In this document: positions 34,386 through 42,889 of the stretch, in pieces
How the letters are laid out: each line of letters opens with the position of its first letter
Numbering within the stretch: position 1 is the first letter of the stretch
Assembly (NCBI GenBank): GCA_900470775.1
Contig: UCBZ01000017.1
Location: forward strand, 1-62,699
Source: Hyphomicrobiales bacterium
Lineage (GTDB): Bacteria > Pseudomonadota > Alphaproteobacteria > Rhizobiales > Beijerinckiaceae
DNA: 62,699 nt
Direction: 5' to 3'
Notes under the pieces: model-generated
The model's database searches: none
Told to the model about the DNA's origin: nothing
The model's input: only the letters and a program-made list of their open reading frames with translations
Program-made: the position numbers and the translations under genes

Positions 34386-35486
34386 ATGACCGACAGACGC
34401 AGCATGCTGAAGGGCGGGCTCGCCGGCGCAGGAGCCGCCATCGCCGCCGGCGCGACGCCAGCCGCAGCCCAGACGGGCGGCGCCCCGATCAAGTGGCGCA
34501 TGACCTCGAGCTATCCGAAGGCGCTGGACGCCGTCTTCGGCGCCGGCGACACCTTCCTCAAGGCCGTATCGGACATGACCGGCGGGCGCATCCAACTCCA
34601 GCACTTCGCCGCCGGCGAGGTTGTGCCCGGGCTCCAGGCGCTCGACGCCGTCCAGAACGGCACCGTCGAATGCTGCGACACCGCCGCCTTCTACTATATC
34701 GGCAAGGATCCCGCCTTCGCCTTCGGCGCCGCGGTGCCTTTCGGCCTCAACACCCGCCAGCAGAACGCCTGGCTCTTCCAGGGCGGAGGCCTCGCGCTCT
34801 TCAACGAACTGCTCGCTCAGTACAATGTCGTCGGCCTGCCGATCGGCAACACCAACGCCCAGATGGCCGGCTGGTTTCGCAAGGAGATCAAGACGGTCGA
34901 CGATTTGAAGGGCCTCAAGATGCGGATCGGCGGGCTCGCCGGCCAGGTCATCGCGAAGCTTGGCGCCGTACCCCAGCAGATCGCCGCGGGCGACATCTAC
35001 CCGGCGCTGGAGCGCGGCACGATCGATGCGGCCGAATGGGTCGGTCCCTATGACGACGAAAAGCTCGGCTTCAGCCGCGTCGCGCCCTATTACTACTACC
35101 CCGGCTGGTGGGAGGGCTCGTCGGCCATCCTGTTGATGATCAACAGGAGCAAGTGGGACGAGCTCAGCGCCACCGACAAGGCCATCTTCACCGCGGCGGC
35201 TCATCAGGCGCATTCGATGACCATCGCCAAGTATGACGACGTCAATCCGGCCGCGATCAAGCGCCTGATCGCTTCGGGCACGCAGCTGCGCGCCTTTTCG
35301 CCCGAGATCATGGATGCCTGCGCCAAAGCATCCAACGAACTCTACGAGGAAATCGGCGCCAAGAACCCGATGTTCAAGAAGCTGCACGACCACATGATGG
35401 CCTATCGCAACGAGCAGTTGCTCTGGCAGCAGGTCGCCGAGTTCAATTACGACGCCTACCAGATCCGCTCGCGCACCCGGCGCTGA
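34386..35486 (+). CDS. Orphan TRAP substrate-binding protein (TakP-like)
   Basis: The 366-residue protein has a twin-arginine-type leader (DRRSMLKGGLAGAGAAIAAG) and a TRAP binding-protein body: IKWRMTSSYPKALDAVFGAGDTFLKAVSDMTGGRI, FGLNTRQQNAW, LKGLKMRIGGLAGQVIAKLG and AAEWVGPYDDEKLGF. Length and these segments resemble the TakP type that binds 2-oxo acids. No DctQ or DctM lies next to it; the next gene is unrelated and on the other strand. It must use permeases encoded elsewhere or act as a sensor component. Confidence 0.9.
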   Translation: MTDRRSMLKGGLAGAGAAIAAGATPAAAQTGGAPIKWRMTSSYPKALDAVFGAGDTFLKAVSDMTGGRIQLQHFAAGEVVPGLQALDAVQNGTVECCDTAAFYYIGKDPAFAFGAAVPFGLNTRQQNAWLFQGGGLALFNELLAQYNVVGLPIGNTNAQMAGWFRKEIKTVDDLKGLKMRIGGLAGQVIAKLGAVPQQIAAGDIYPALERGTIDAAEWVGPYDDEKLGFSRVAPYYYYPGWWEGSSAILLMINRSKWDELSATDKAIFTAAAHQAHSMTIAKYDDVNPAAIKRLIASGTQLRAFSPEIMDACAKASNELYEEIGAKNPMFKKLHDHMMAYRNEQLLWQQVAEFNYDAYQIRSRTRR

Positions 35487-35498
35487 CGCACCCCTACG

Positions 35499-35531
35499 CC
35501 GGGTCGCCGCCGCTGGTGGCGGCCCGGTTTT
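35499..35531 (+). terminator. Probable terminator after orphan TRAP gene
   Basis: CCGGG-TCG-CCGCC (35499-35511) can pair with GGCGGCCCGG (35518-35527), leaving a three-base bulge. TTTT follows. It lies 13 bases beyond the stop. Confidence 0.6.
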
Positions 35532-35552
35532 CGATAGTGCGTACGGCCGTGC

Positions 35553-36188
35553 TCAGTAAAGCCGCGTCCGGTAGCCCTCCTCCATCGTCGCCTCGGCCTC
35601 GGCGACGCCGATGGCCTTGGTCTGCTCGGCGACGATACGGCCAAGCGTCGGGAAGCTGCCGCGCTCGACCTGCGAGGACGGATCCCAGAGCTTCGAGCGG
35701 ATCAGCGCCTTGCCGCAATGGAAGAAGGCCTCATCGACCTCGACGAGAAGGCCGAGCGTCGGGGTCCGCTCCTGCACGGTCGCGGGCTCGAGCAGGGTCG
35801 GATCGCGCGTCAGCCGGGCCCGGCCATTGACCCGCAGCGTCTCGGCGATGCCCGGCACCATGAAGATCAGCCCGACGCCGGGTGCCGCCAGGATATTGCC
35901 GAAGCTGTCGACGCGGTTGTTGCCGCGCCTGTCGGGAATCAGCAGCGTGTGGTCATCCAGCACCTGAACGAAGCCCGGACCATCGCCGCGCGGACTCGCA
36001 TCCGCCCTGCCCCGCGCATCGGCGCTGGCGAGGACCAGGAAGGGCGAAAGCGCGATGAAGTCGCGGCAGAACCCGTCGAGCCGGTCCAGCACCTTGCGTT
36101 CGGCCAGCGGATTGACCGCACCCATATGCGCCCGCAAATCCGCCGGATCGTCGATGAGAGTCGCGGAATCGTTGGGTTGCGTCGTCAT
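35553..36188 (-). CDS. PPOX-type FMN-dependent flavoprotein
   Basis: This 211-residue protein belongs to the pyridoxamine-5'-phosphate-oxidase-like split-barrel family. It has FLVLASADARGRADASPRGDGPGFVQVLDDHTLLIPDRRGNNRVDSFGNILAAPGVGLIFMVPG and RVNGRARL, the usual FMN-binding segments, and an F-H-C-G-K-A motif near residue 160 found in the MSMEG_1061-like subgroup. ATG 36188 has AGGAGG upstream and is preferred over ATG 36248. The substrate is unknown. Confidence 0.88.
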   Translation of the reverse strand: MTTQPNDSATLIDDPADLRAHMGAVNPLAERKVLDRLDGFCRDFIALSPFLVLASADARGRADASPRGDGPGFVQVLDDHTLLIPDRRGNNRVDSFGNILAAPGVGLIFMVPGIAETLRVNGRARLTRDPTLLEPATVQERTPTLGLLVEVDEAFFHCGKALIRSKLWDPSSQVERGSFPTLGRIVAEQTKAIGVAEAEATMEEGYRTRLY

Positions 36189-36393
36189 GCCATCCTCCTT
36201 GAAAGCCGTCGCGAGTGTCCGTGATTGTGTCGCGCTGCGCCAGCCCAACCGTCATGCCGCCGATGCATCGCCGGATCGAAATGCCACAGCCCGCGCGCCG
36301 ATGCATCGATCCCGCGCCATGCGCCTTGACCCCCACCGTCGCCGTCGCCATCGTGCTCCATCCCGTCCGTATCCTCTGCACGAGGCCTGCCCC

Positions 36394-36852
36394 ATGCGCC
36401 GCGTTTTGCTGCGAACCACCCTTGCCTCCCTCGCCGTCCTGACCGCCGCGCTGTCCGCGGAGGCCTCGGGCCGCCGCGTGCATCCGGCCGACATTGCCGA
36501 GAATCGCATCGTCCCGATGTATGGCAACCTGCCCGCCTGCGACGACCCGGCGGTGCTCGGGGAGATCACGAGCTGGTTCAATTCGCGCGAGGCGAAGTTC
36601 TGGGGTCCGCTCCAGGCCGTCGCCTATGACAGGATCAGGCCGGTCGCCTTCCGCCCGCTCGGAGACGATTTCATTCCGCGCCGCTTCTGCAGCGGCCGCA
36701 TCGCGCTGAACGACGGCACGCTCCATCGCGTCGACTATTCCGTACGCGAGAATCTCGGCCTGTTCGGGCTGACCTGGAACGTCAACTGGTGCGTCAGCGG
36801 GCTCGACCGGCACCGCAGCTACGCCCCCGACTGCAAGATGGCCCGGCCCTGA
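36394..36852 (+). CDS. Secreted protein next to RNase T2, unknown
   Basis: The 152-residue protein has a signal peptide (LRTTLASLAVLTAALSAEA) and about 130 residues of mature protein with three Cys (LPACDDP, RRFCSGRI, NWCVSGL) plus a fourth near the end (PDCKM), so two disulphides are possible. I do not recognise the family. It ends 14 bases before the RNase T2 start and both are exported, so they may work together. Confidence 0.65.
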   Translation: MRRVLLRTTLASLAVLTAALSAEASGRRVHPADIAENRIVPMYGNLPACDDPAVLGEITSWFNSREAKFWGPLQAVAYDRIRPVAFRPLGDDFIPRRFCSGRIALNDGTLHRVDYSVRENLGLFGLTWNVNWCVSGLDRHRSYAPDCKMARP

Positions 36853-36866
36853 GCGCGGGCCGCGCC

Positions 36867-37538
36867 ATGACCCTCGCCCGCATCGGTCTGTTCGTCGCGG
36901 CGTTGTTCGGCCTGCTGATCGGCGAGGTCACGGCGCAAGGCCGCTACCAGCGCGGCGGCGAACCCGGCGATTTCGACTTCTATGTCCTGGCACTGTCATG
37001 GTCGCCGGGCTTCTGCGAACTCGACGGCGACCGCGAGCGTAACCGCGAGCAATGCGCCGGGGGCGCCGGCCTGCGCTTCGTGGTGCATGGCCTCTGGCCG
37101 CAGAACGAGCGCGGCTATCCCAGCGAATGCGGCCCGTCCGGCCGCACGCCCTCGCGAATCGCGCTCGACCAGGCGAAGGGCCTGTTCCCTACCGAGGGCC
37201 TCGCCCGCTACGAATGGCGCAAGCACGGCACCTGCTCGGGGTCGAGCCCGAGCGACTACTTCGCCGATGTCAGGCGCGCCCGCGAGAAGATCGTGATTCC
37301 CCCCGTCCTGGCCAAGGCCGAGCGCGACCAGAACTGGACGGCGATCGATCTCGAACGCGCCTTCGTGGCCGCCAATCCCGGCCTGCGCACCGACATGATG
37401 TCGGTCGCCTGCAAGCGCGGCGTGCTGCAAGAGGTCCGCATCTGCCTCTCGAAGGACCTGCGCGATTTCCGCATGTGTGGGGAGGTCGACCGCTCCGGCT
37501 GCCGCACCCGCGACATCACCGTCGTCGCACCGCGCTGA
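36867..37538 (+). CDS. Secreted ribonuclease T2
   Basis: The 223-residue protein has a signal peptide (IGLFVAALFGLLIGEVTA), then the two active-site blocks of the T2 family: CAS I FVVHGLWPQN (about residues 72-81) and CAS II YEWRKHGTCSG (about 113-123), each with its catalytic His. Several Cys residues should form disulphides. The enzyme degrades RNA in the periplasm or outside the cell, probably for phosphate or nucleotide scavenging. ATG 36867 is preferred; an in-frame extension from 36789 overlaps the preceding gene. Confidence 0.93.
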   Translation: MTLARIGLFVAALFGLLIGEVTAQGRYQRGGEPGDFDFYVLALSWSPGFCELDGDRERNREQCAGGAGLRFVVHGLWPQNERGYPSECGPSGRTPSRIALDQAKGLFPTEGLARYEWRKHGTCSGSSPSDYFADVRRAREKIVIPPVLAKAERDQNWTAIDLERAFVAANPGLRTDMMSVACKRGVLQEVRICLSKDLRDFRMCGEVDRSGCRTRDITVVAPR

Positions 37539-37566
37539 CATCATTTGCGCCGGGAAATCTCACCTC

Positions 37567-37674
37567 AGCCCTCATCCTGAGGAGCCGCGAAGCGGCGTCT
37601 CGAAGGATGCTCCAGAGATCTCGGGAGCATCCTTCGAGACGCGGCCTGACGGCCGCTCCTCAGGATGCGGGCTG
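37567..37674. repeat. Palindromic repeat, family 1 copy 2
   Basis: This copy is almost identical to 9374-9490 over its left half (AGCCCTCATCCTGAGGAGCC, then TCTCGAAGGATGCTCCAG) and has the inverse GGAGCATCCTTCGAGACG and GCTCCTCAGGATGCGGGCT on the right. It lies between the RNase T2 gene and rlmJ. Confidence 0.9.
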
Positions 37675-37720
37675 TTGTTGACACGCTGACAGGCGCATCA
37701 AAGCCGCGTAAGAGCGCGGG

Positions 37721-38572
37721 ATGAACTACCGCCACGGCTTCCATGCCGGCAACTTCGCCGATGTCCTCAAGCACGTCGTGCTGATGCGCATCCTGACCCA
37801 TCTCAACGGCAAGGCGACGCCCTATCGCGTCGTCGACACCCATGCCGGAGCGGGCCGCTACGACCTCGGCTCCGAGGAGGCGCTGCGCACGCATGAATGG
37901 AAGGACGGCGTCGCGCGAATCGACCGCTCGCCTCTATCTGCGCCCGTCGAAGCCTTGCTCAAGCCGTGGCGCGACGCGGTCTCGGGCGCGCGGGCCTTGT
38001 ATGGTCCGGATGCCTATCCGGGCTCGCCCTGGCTCTGCCGCCACGCGATGCGTCCCGATGACCGCCTGATCGCCGCGGAACTGCACGAGCACACCCACAA
38101 GAAACTCGTCCAGGCCATCGGCCGCGACGAGCGCTGCAAGGCGCTGGCGATCGACGGCTGGAACGCCCTGCGCGGCAACGTCCCGCCCAAGGAACGGCGC
38201 GGCCTCGTGCTGATCGATCCGCCGTTCGAGGAAAAGGACGAGTTCGCCACGCTGGAGGCGGAGTTGATCGCCGCCCATCGCAAATGGCCGACCGGAATCT
38301 ACGCGCTCTGGTATCCGGTCAAGGACAAGCTCGCCGTCGCGAATCTGATCGCGGGCATCACGGCCGCCGGAATCGGCCGCCTGCTGCGGCTCGAGATCGA
38401 CGTCGACCGGCCGGAAGCCGCCGGCGGTCTCAGCGCCACCGGCATGCTGGTGGTCAACCCGCCATGGCTGCTGGCGCAGGAAGCACGGATTCTGCTGCCG
38501 GCGCTGACGGAGCGCCTCGCCCAGGGCCCGCACCCGCGCTATCTATGCGAGCCGATCCGCCCGGACGGCTGA
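37721..38572 (+). CDS. rlmJ: 23S rRNA (adenine(2030)-N(6))-methyltransferase
   Basis: RlmJ methylates A2030 of 23S rRNA with S-adenosylmethionine. The 283-residue protein has the family N-terminus MNYRHGFHAGNFADVLKHVV, the SAM motif VVDTHAGAGRYDL (about residues 36-48) and the catalytic motif LIDPPFEEKDEF (about 163-174, D-P-P-F). Length is normal. No operon partner is clear; a GST gene begins 23 bases after its stop. Confidence 0.95.
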   Translation: MNYRHGFHAGNFADVLKHVVLMRILTHLNGKATPYRVVDTHAGAGRYDLGSEEALRTHEWKDGVARIDRSPLSAPVEALLKPWRDAVSGARALYGPDAYPGSPWLCRHAMRPDDRLIAAELHEHTHKKLVQAIGRDERCKALAIDGWNALRGNVPPKERRGLVLIDPPFEEKDEFATLEAELIAAHRKWPTGIYALWYPVKDKLAVANLIAGITAAGIGRLLRLEIDVDRPEAAGGLSATGMLVVNPPWLLAQEARILLPALTERLAQGPHPRYLCEPIRPDG

Positions 38573-38595
38573 ACCACCCGCTCTTGCCTGAGGCC

Positions 38596-39207
38596 ATGCC
38601 GATGCTGATCCTGCGCTCCTCCCCTGCTTCCCCGTTCGGCCGCAAGGTCAAGATCGCGGCGCTCGAACTCGGATTGATGGACCGCATCGAGATCGTCGCC
38701 GCCGACACCAACGACCCGGCCGAACCGCTGCGCCAGCAGAACCCCCTCGGCAAGATCCCGACTTTGGTGCTGGAGGACGGCACGACCCTGTTCGATTCGC
38801 GCGTCATCGTCGATTATCTCGACCATCTCGCCGGTGGTGACCGTCTGATTCCCGCCGGTGACGAGCGCTTCGCGCAGCTTCGCCTCCAGGCGCTGGCCGA
38901 CGGACTCTGCGACGCGGCCCTGCTTCAGGTCTACGAGACCCGCTTCCGGCCTGAAGATGGCCGCAACGCCACCTGGGTCGCCAACCAGGCCGGCAAGGTC
39001 TCGCGTGCCCTGGCCTCTCTCGAAGCAGCCCCGCCCGCCTATCCCGACAGGCCCCGCATCGGCGAGATCGCGCTTGCCAGCGCGCTCGGCTATCTCGACC
39101 TGCGCTTCGCCGGGACCTGGCGCGCCGACCATCCCCGCCTCGTCGCCTGGCTCGACGCTTTCGCCGCGAAGGTCCCGGCTTTCGAGACGACGCGCTTCAA
39201 GGGCTGA
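38596..39207 (+). CDS. Glutathione S-transferase family protein
   Basis: The 203-residue protein has a thioredoxin-like N-terminal domain (LILRSSPASPFGRKVKIAALELG, NPLGKIPTLVLEDGTTLFDSRVIVDYL) containing the cis-Pro and the DS glutathione-binding pair, then an all-helical C-terminal domain (LGYLDLRFAGTWRADHPRLVAWLDAF). ATG 38596 and ATG 38602 are both possible. GSTs conjugate glutathione to electrophiles; the substrate is unknown. Confidence 0.9.
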   Translation: MPMLILRSSPASPFGRKVKIAALELGLMDRIEIVAADTNDPAEPLRQQNPLGKIPTLVLEDGTTLFDSRVIVDYLDHLAGGDRLIPAGDERFAQLRLQALADGLCDAALLQVYETRFRPEDGRNATWVANQAGKVSRALASLEAAPPAYPDRPRIGEIALASALGYLDLRFAGTWRADHPRLVAWLDAFAAKVPAFETTRFKG

Positions 39208-39253
39208 GCCGGCCCGCCGCCCGATCATCCCGACCAACAAGGCATTTCGACAA

Positions 39254-39284
39254 CAAAAAACCCGGTGGCCGAAGCCACCGGGTT
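39254..39284 (-). terminator. Terminator after the porin gene
   Basis: An 11-base perfect stem (AACCCGGTGGC at 39259-39269, GCCACCGGGTT at 39274-39284) is followed on the minus strand by a six-base T-run. It starts 27 bases beyond the outer-membrane protein stop. Confidence 0.9.
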
Positions 39285-39311
39285 CATGAGATCCCCGGGA
39301 GGGGAGGCAGA

Positions 39312-39971
39312 CTAGAACTTGTAGTTCAGGCCAGCGCGAACGACCGAGAAATCGGTGCCGACCTTGACGCCCGAGTTGAACACGTTCTTCTCGCCGAGAT
39401 CGACGTAGAGATACTCGACCTTGGCGCTCCAGTTGTTGGTGAAGGCGTACTCCAGACCAGCGCCGATGGCGTAGCCGCCGGTGTGGGTCTTGTCAGTCGA
39501 GCCGAGGCCGCCGATCGTGGTCTTCACATTGCCGTAAGCCCAACCACCGGTGACATAGGGCAGGAACCGATCGAAGGCGAAACCAACACGAGCGCGGACC
39601 GTGCCGAAATACTCGGTGCGGACGCTGTCGCCGAAGGCGTTGGAGCCGGTGCTCAGATCGGCGCCCTGGAAGTCGGCCTCAGCGCCGAGGACGATCTGGC
39701 CAACCTGGTAATTATAGCCGACCTGGCCGCCGCCGACGAAGCCGTCGAGATCGCCGATCGAGACCGTGCGGCCACCGAACACGGTGCCGGCATTGACGTT
39801 ACCGAAGCCGTAGCCGGCGTTGGCACCGACATAGAAGCCGGTCCAGGTGAAGATCGGAGCATAGACCGGCGCCATCACCGGGCCCTTGCGGGACGGCAGA
39901 TCGGCGGCAGAGGCGGCACCAGCGCCGACGAGGACGATCGCCGCAACGCTCGAGAGCAGAAACTTCTTCAT
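39312..39971 (-). CDS. Omp25-like outer-membrane beta-barrel protein
   Basis: The 219-residue protein has a signal peptide ending in ASAADLPSRKGP, a start common to Hyphomicrobiales outer-membrane proteins. The mature part alternates strands of an eight-stranded barrel: FTWTGFYVGANAGYGFG, VGGGQVGYNYQVG, YFGTVRARVGFAFDRFLPYVTGGWAYG, WSAKVEYLYVDLG, ending in Phe (GLNYKF), the usual BamA signal. It probably contributes to membrane structure. GGAGTTCC-type spacing precedes ATG 39971. It is monocistronic, with a strong terminator and a 366-base upstream gap. Confidence 0.93.
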   Translation of the reverse strand: MKKFLLSSVAAIVLVGAGAASAADLPSRKGPVMAPVYAPIFTWTGFYVGANAGYGFGNVNAGTVFGGRTVSIGDLDGFVGGGQVGYNYQVGQIVLGAEADFQGADLSTGSNAFGDSVRTEYFGTVRARVGFAFDRFLPYVTGGWAYGNVKTTIGGLGSTDKTHTGGYAIGAGLEYAFTNNWSAKVEYLYVDLGEKNVFNSGVKVGTDFSVVRAGLNYKF

Positions 39972-40337
39972 GATGGAACTCCTAGGTGTCGCTTTTGCCG
40001 GCGGGACCGGCGGGTTATGTCGATGAGAGGGTTATAAGACCAGAAGCCGGCTTTGTCTGTTGCGTCGGAAGCACATCTGCCTTGCAGACCGCGGCAGAAA
40101 TGCGGCACGAATAGGATGACTGAGGCAAATGAGTAAAGACAGATTAATGATTGTTAAAGCACGCTGAATGGTAAATCGAATACTAATAAAGCCGTTACGC
40201 CTCGCATCAGCCCGCGAGAAAAACGCCGTCCCTCCCCTAAGGTTCCAACTCTCGCCACATTTTCTTCAGGGCTGCTTGCAGCCCCTTCTGACGCGTGCTT
40301 AAGCCTTGATGGACCACGTAAAAAACGAGAGCTGAGG
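39972..40337. other. AT-rich upstream region of porin and glycosyltransferase genes
   Basis: These 366 bases between divergent genes contain no supported CDS. The stretch 40115-40200 is conspicuously AT-rich. A possible minus-strand -10 (TATAAC at 40035-40030) lies about 60 bases before the porin start, but no good -35 was found. A long leader for the abundant porin mRNA is likely. Confidence 0.45.
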
Positions 40338-41135
40338 GTGCCGCACCTTTCGATCTTCATCATCGCGCGCGACGAGGCCGACCGCATCGCACGCACGATT
40401 CAAGCGGTTCGCGGGCTCAGCGACGATATCGTCGTGATCGATTCCGGCTCGACCGACGGCACCCAGGCGGTCGCCGAAAAGCTCGGCGCGCGGGTGATCT
40501 TCAACCCCTGGCCCGGCTATGGCCCGCAGAAGCGCTTCGCCGAAGAGAAATGCCGCCATAATTGGCTCCTCAATCTCGATGCCGACGAGGTCGTGCCGCC
40601 GGGCCTCGCGGCCGAGATCGCAAGCCTCTTCGCTGGGAACGGTCCGGCGGCCGACGCCTATGAATTGCGAATCGCCGAAATCTTCCCCGGTGAACCCGCC
40701 CCGCATCGCTTCGCCTATGCCCTGGCTCCGGTCAGACTCTATCGCAAGGACAAGGGCCGCTACTCGCCCTCGCCGGTCCATGACCGCGTCGATCTCGAAC
40801 CGCAGGCACGAATCGCGCGGCTCAAAGGCACAGTGCATCACTATTCGGTGCGCTCGCTCGGTGAGCAGATGGCCAAGCTCAATGGCTACAGCGACGCCCA
40901 GGCCGACGATCTCGACAAGCGTGGCATGTCGCTCTCCGTCTTCCGCCTCGTCGTCGAATTTCCGGCGAACTTCATCAAGGCCTATATCGGCCGCCGTCAT
41001 GCGCTGCGCGGCGTCTATGGCTTCATGACCGCGATGAACTACGCCTTCTATCGCTATCTGCGGGTCGCCAAGCACTGGGAGAGACGGCTTCAGCGCCGCG
41101 CGGGCGCGTCCGGACCGGACAAGCGCGATGTCTGA
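40338..41135 (+). CDS. Family 2 glycosyltransferase (WaaE/KdtX-like)
   Basis: The 265-residue protein has the GT2 pattern LSIFIIARDEADRIARTIQAVRGLSDDIVVIDSGSTDGT, followed by YGPQKRFAEEKCRHNWLLNLDADEVV, where DAD is the DxD metal motif. The QKRFA segment and overall length resemble WaaE/KdtX-type lipopolysaccharide-core glycosyltransferases. It starts at GTG 40338, with GCTGAGG just before. The next SDR gene overlaps its last eight bases. It probably adds a sugar to a cell-surface glycan. Confidence 0.87.
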   Translation: MPHLSIFIIARDEADRIARTIQAVRGLSDDIVVIDSGSTDGTQAVAEKLGARVIFNPWPGYGPQKRFAEEKCRHNWLLNLDADEVVPPGLAAEIASLFAGNGPAADAYELRIAEIFPGEPAPHRFAYALAPVRLYRKDKGRYSPSPVHDRVDLEPQARIARLKGTVHHYSVRSLGEQMAKLNGYSDAQADDLDKRGMSLSVFRLVVEFPANFIKAYIGRRHALRGVYGFMTAMNYAFYRYLRVAKHWERRLQRRAGASGPDKRDV

Positions 41136-41874
41136 GGTCGCGTTGGTTACGGGCGGCGCGCGGCGAATCGGCCGCGCCATCGTCGAGCGCTTGGCCGGGG
41201 CCGGCTACGCGGTCGCGATCCATTGCGGCAGCGCGCGGGCGGAGGCCGAGGCGCTGGCATCGGAAATCGAACGGCGCGGCGGCCGCGCGGCGGTGGTGAG
41301 CGCCGATCTGGCCGATCCGGCTGGCGTCGATGCGCTCGTGCCGGCAGCGGAAGCGGCGCTCGGCCCCGTCACCCTGCTCGTCAACAACGCCTCGAGCTTC
41401 CTGATCGACGATGTCACCGCGATCGACGTCACAACCTGGAACCGCCAGTTCTCGATCAATCTGCGGGCGCCATCGGTCCTCGCCGGCGCGCTGGCCAACC
41501 GGCTTCCCGAGGGGCGCTTTGGCGCGATCGTCAACATCATCGACCAGCGCGTCTGGAAGCTGACGCCGCAATATTACTCCTACACCCTGACCAAGGCGGC
41601 CCTGCTGACGGCGACCAAGACGATGGCGCAGGCGCTGGCGCCACGCATCCGCGTCAATGCGGTGGGCCCCGGCCCGACGCTGCCGAACTCCCATGACGGC
41701 GCGGATGCCATGGCGCAGGAAGCCGCCGCCACGCTGCTGCGGCACAAGGTCGAGGCGAGCGAGATCGCCGATGCGGTGCTCTATCTGGCGCAGGCGCGCT
41801 CGGTGACCGGCCAGATGATTGCCGTCGATGCCGGCCAACATCTCGGCTGGCGCACGCCCGACATCATCGGCTGA
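41128..41874 (+). CDS. Pteridine-reductase-like SDR
   Basis: This 248-residue SDR has the motif TGGARRIGRAI; the Arg inside the glycine-rich loop (RRIG) favours NADPH, as in PTR1/FolM pteridine reductases. It has LLVNNASSF in place of the usual NNAG, and YYSYTLTKAAL as the Tyr/Lys block. The segment VGPGPTLPNSHDGADAMAQEA is close to the PTR1 substrate loop. It may reduce dihydropteridines or dihydrofolate. It overlaps the glycosyltransferase gene by eight bases. Confidence 0.82.
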   Translation: MSEVALVTGGARRIGRAIVERLAGAGYAVAIHCGSARAEAEALASEIERRGGRAAVVSADLADPAGVDALVPAAEAALGPVTLLVNNASSFLIDDVTAIDVTTWNRQFSINLRAPSVLAGALANRLPEGRFGAIVNIIDQRVWKLTPQYYSYTLTKAALLTATKTMAQALAPRIRVNAVGPGPTLPNSHDGADAMAQEAAATLLRHKVEASEIADAVLYLAQARSVTGQMIAVDAGQHLGWRTPDIIG

Positions 41875-41879
41875 CCGAT

Positions 41880-42509
41880 TCAGGCGCTGGCGTCGGGCCG
41901 ATAAGGCGCGCGGCCACTCGTGAGAGCGCTGTCCAGCAGTTCGAGCCGGTCCTGGCCCCAGAACACCTCGCCATCGAGCACATAGCTCGGCGCACCGAAG
42001 ACGCCAGCCTCGATCGCCGCCGTGATGGTGGCCTCGTAACGCTGCCGCACCGCGTCGCTCTCGGCAACCTTGGCGAGCGCGTGCGCGTCGAAGCCCGTCG
42101 CCTGCGCCACCGCGGCGACGGCATCGGGCTGCGTCATGTCGTCGTCCCGCGCCCAGACACCAGCCATGACCTCTCCCATGAACCGGCCGGGGTCGCCGCC
42201 CGCCTGCACGATCGCGATCAGGAAGCGATCGGCCAGCGCCGGATCGAACGGAAAATGCTTCGGTTGCAGCACCAGCGGCACGCCGCGGCGCTCGCGCCAG
42301 CGCTGCAGATCCATCAGCCGGTAGCGCTGGCGCACGGGATGGCGTTTGGGCAGCGGCAAGCCGCCGGTCTCGTCGAAGACCGCACGCAGCGGTACCGGGC
42401 GGTAGACGATGGTGCAGCCATGCCGCCCGGCGATGTCGAGGAAGGTGGCGTGACCGAGATAGGTCCAGGGCGAGTGCAGGGAGAAATAATAGTCGATGGA
42501 GCGGGGCAT
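41880..42509 (-). CDS. DsbA-like 2-hydroxychromene-2-carboxylate isomerase family protein
   Basis: The 209-residue protein starts IDYYFSLHSPWTYLGHATFLDIA, the kappa-class GST/HCCA isomerase pattern with S-P-W in place of the CxxC redox motif. IVYRPVPLRAVFDETGGLPLPKRHPVRQRY and GVFGAPSYVLDGEVFWGQDRLELLD complete the thioredoxin and helical domains. These enzymes act with glutathione in aromatic catabolism, but no other aromatic genes are near. ATG 42509 is chosen; the frame upstream to 42611 is not coding-like. Confidence 0.88.
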   Translation of the reverse strand: MPRSIDYYFSLHSPWTYLGHATFLDIAGRHGCTIVYRPVPLRAVFDETGGLPLPKRHPVRQRYRLMDLQRWRERRGVPLVLQPKHFPFDPALADRFLIAIVQAGGDPGRFMGEVMAGVWARDDDMTQPDAVAAVAQATGFDAHALAKVAESDAVRQRYEATITAAIEAGVFGAPSYVLDGEVFWGQDRLELLDSALTSGRAPYRPDASA

Positions 42510-42580
42510 CGTGGTCTTTCCGATCGCGGCACAAAGCCATCGTAGGAGATTTGCCTCGGCGGCGTCACGCATCGTTGCGC

Positions 42581-42620
42581 ATGACAGGCGCGACGGCGCG
42601 CTGTATACCAAGCTTTGGTA
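42581..42620 (+). promoter_or_regulatory. parDE promoter with operator
   Basis: ATGACA (42581-42586), 17 bases, then TATACC (42604-42609) makes a good sigma-70 promoter. The inverted repeat TACCAAGCTTTGGTA (42606-42620) overlaps the -10 box, as expected for autorepression by ParD. AGGAG follows at 42625. Confidence 0.7.
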
Positions 42621-42637
42621 ACGCAGGAGACGATGCG

Positions 42638-42889
42638 ATGGGCAAGAACACCTCGATCAGCCTGAGCGAGCATTTCGTCGCCTTTATCGAAACCGAGGTC
42701 GAGAAGGGCCGCTACGGCTCCGCCAGCGAAGTCGTTCGGGCCGGATTGCGGTTGCTGGAGGAAAACGAGACGCGCCTGGAATCGTTGCGAGCCGCTTTGC
42801 TTGAAGGTGAGCAAAGCGGAGACGCCGAAGAATTCGACCCCGAATCGTTCATGGCCGAGGAGTTCCCCGAAACAGCTCCCGCCAAATGA
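42638..42889 (+). CDS. parD: ParD family antitoxin
   Basis: This 83-residue ribbon-helix-helix antitoxin has GKNTSISLSEHFVAFIETEVEKGRYGSASEVVRAGLRLLEENE, where the SISLSEHF strand and the two helices form the DNA-binding dimer. The acidic tail (EEFDPESFMAEEF) should block ParE. AGGAG lies eight bases before ATG 42638. ATGA overlap joins it to parE. It represses its own promoter. Confidence 0.92.
   Translation: MGKNTSISLSEHFVAFIETEVEKGRYGSASEVVRAGLRLLEENETRLESLRAALLEGEQSGDAEEFDPESFMAEEFPETAPAK

Noticed and set aside
33048..35393. A 781-codon minus-strand frame across the alcohol dehydrogenase and TRAP genes
   Set aside because: It spans two clear plus-strand genes and their gap and has no family features.
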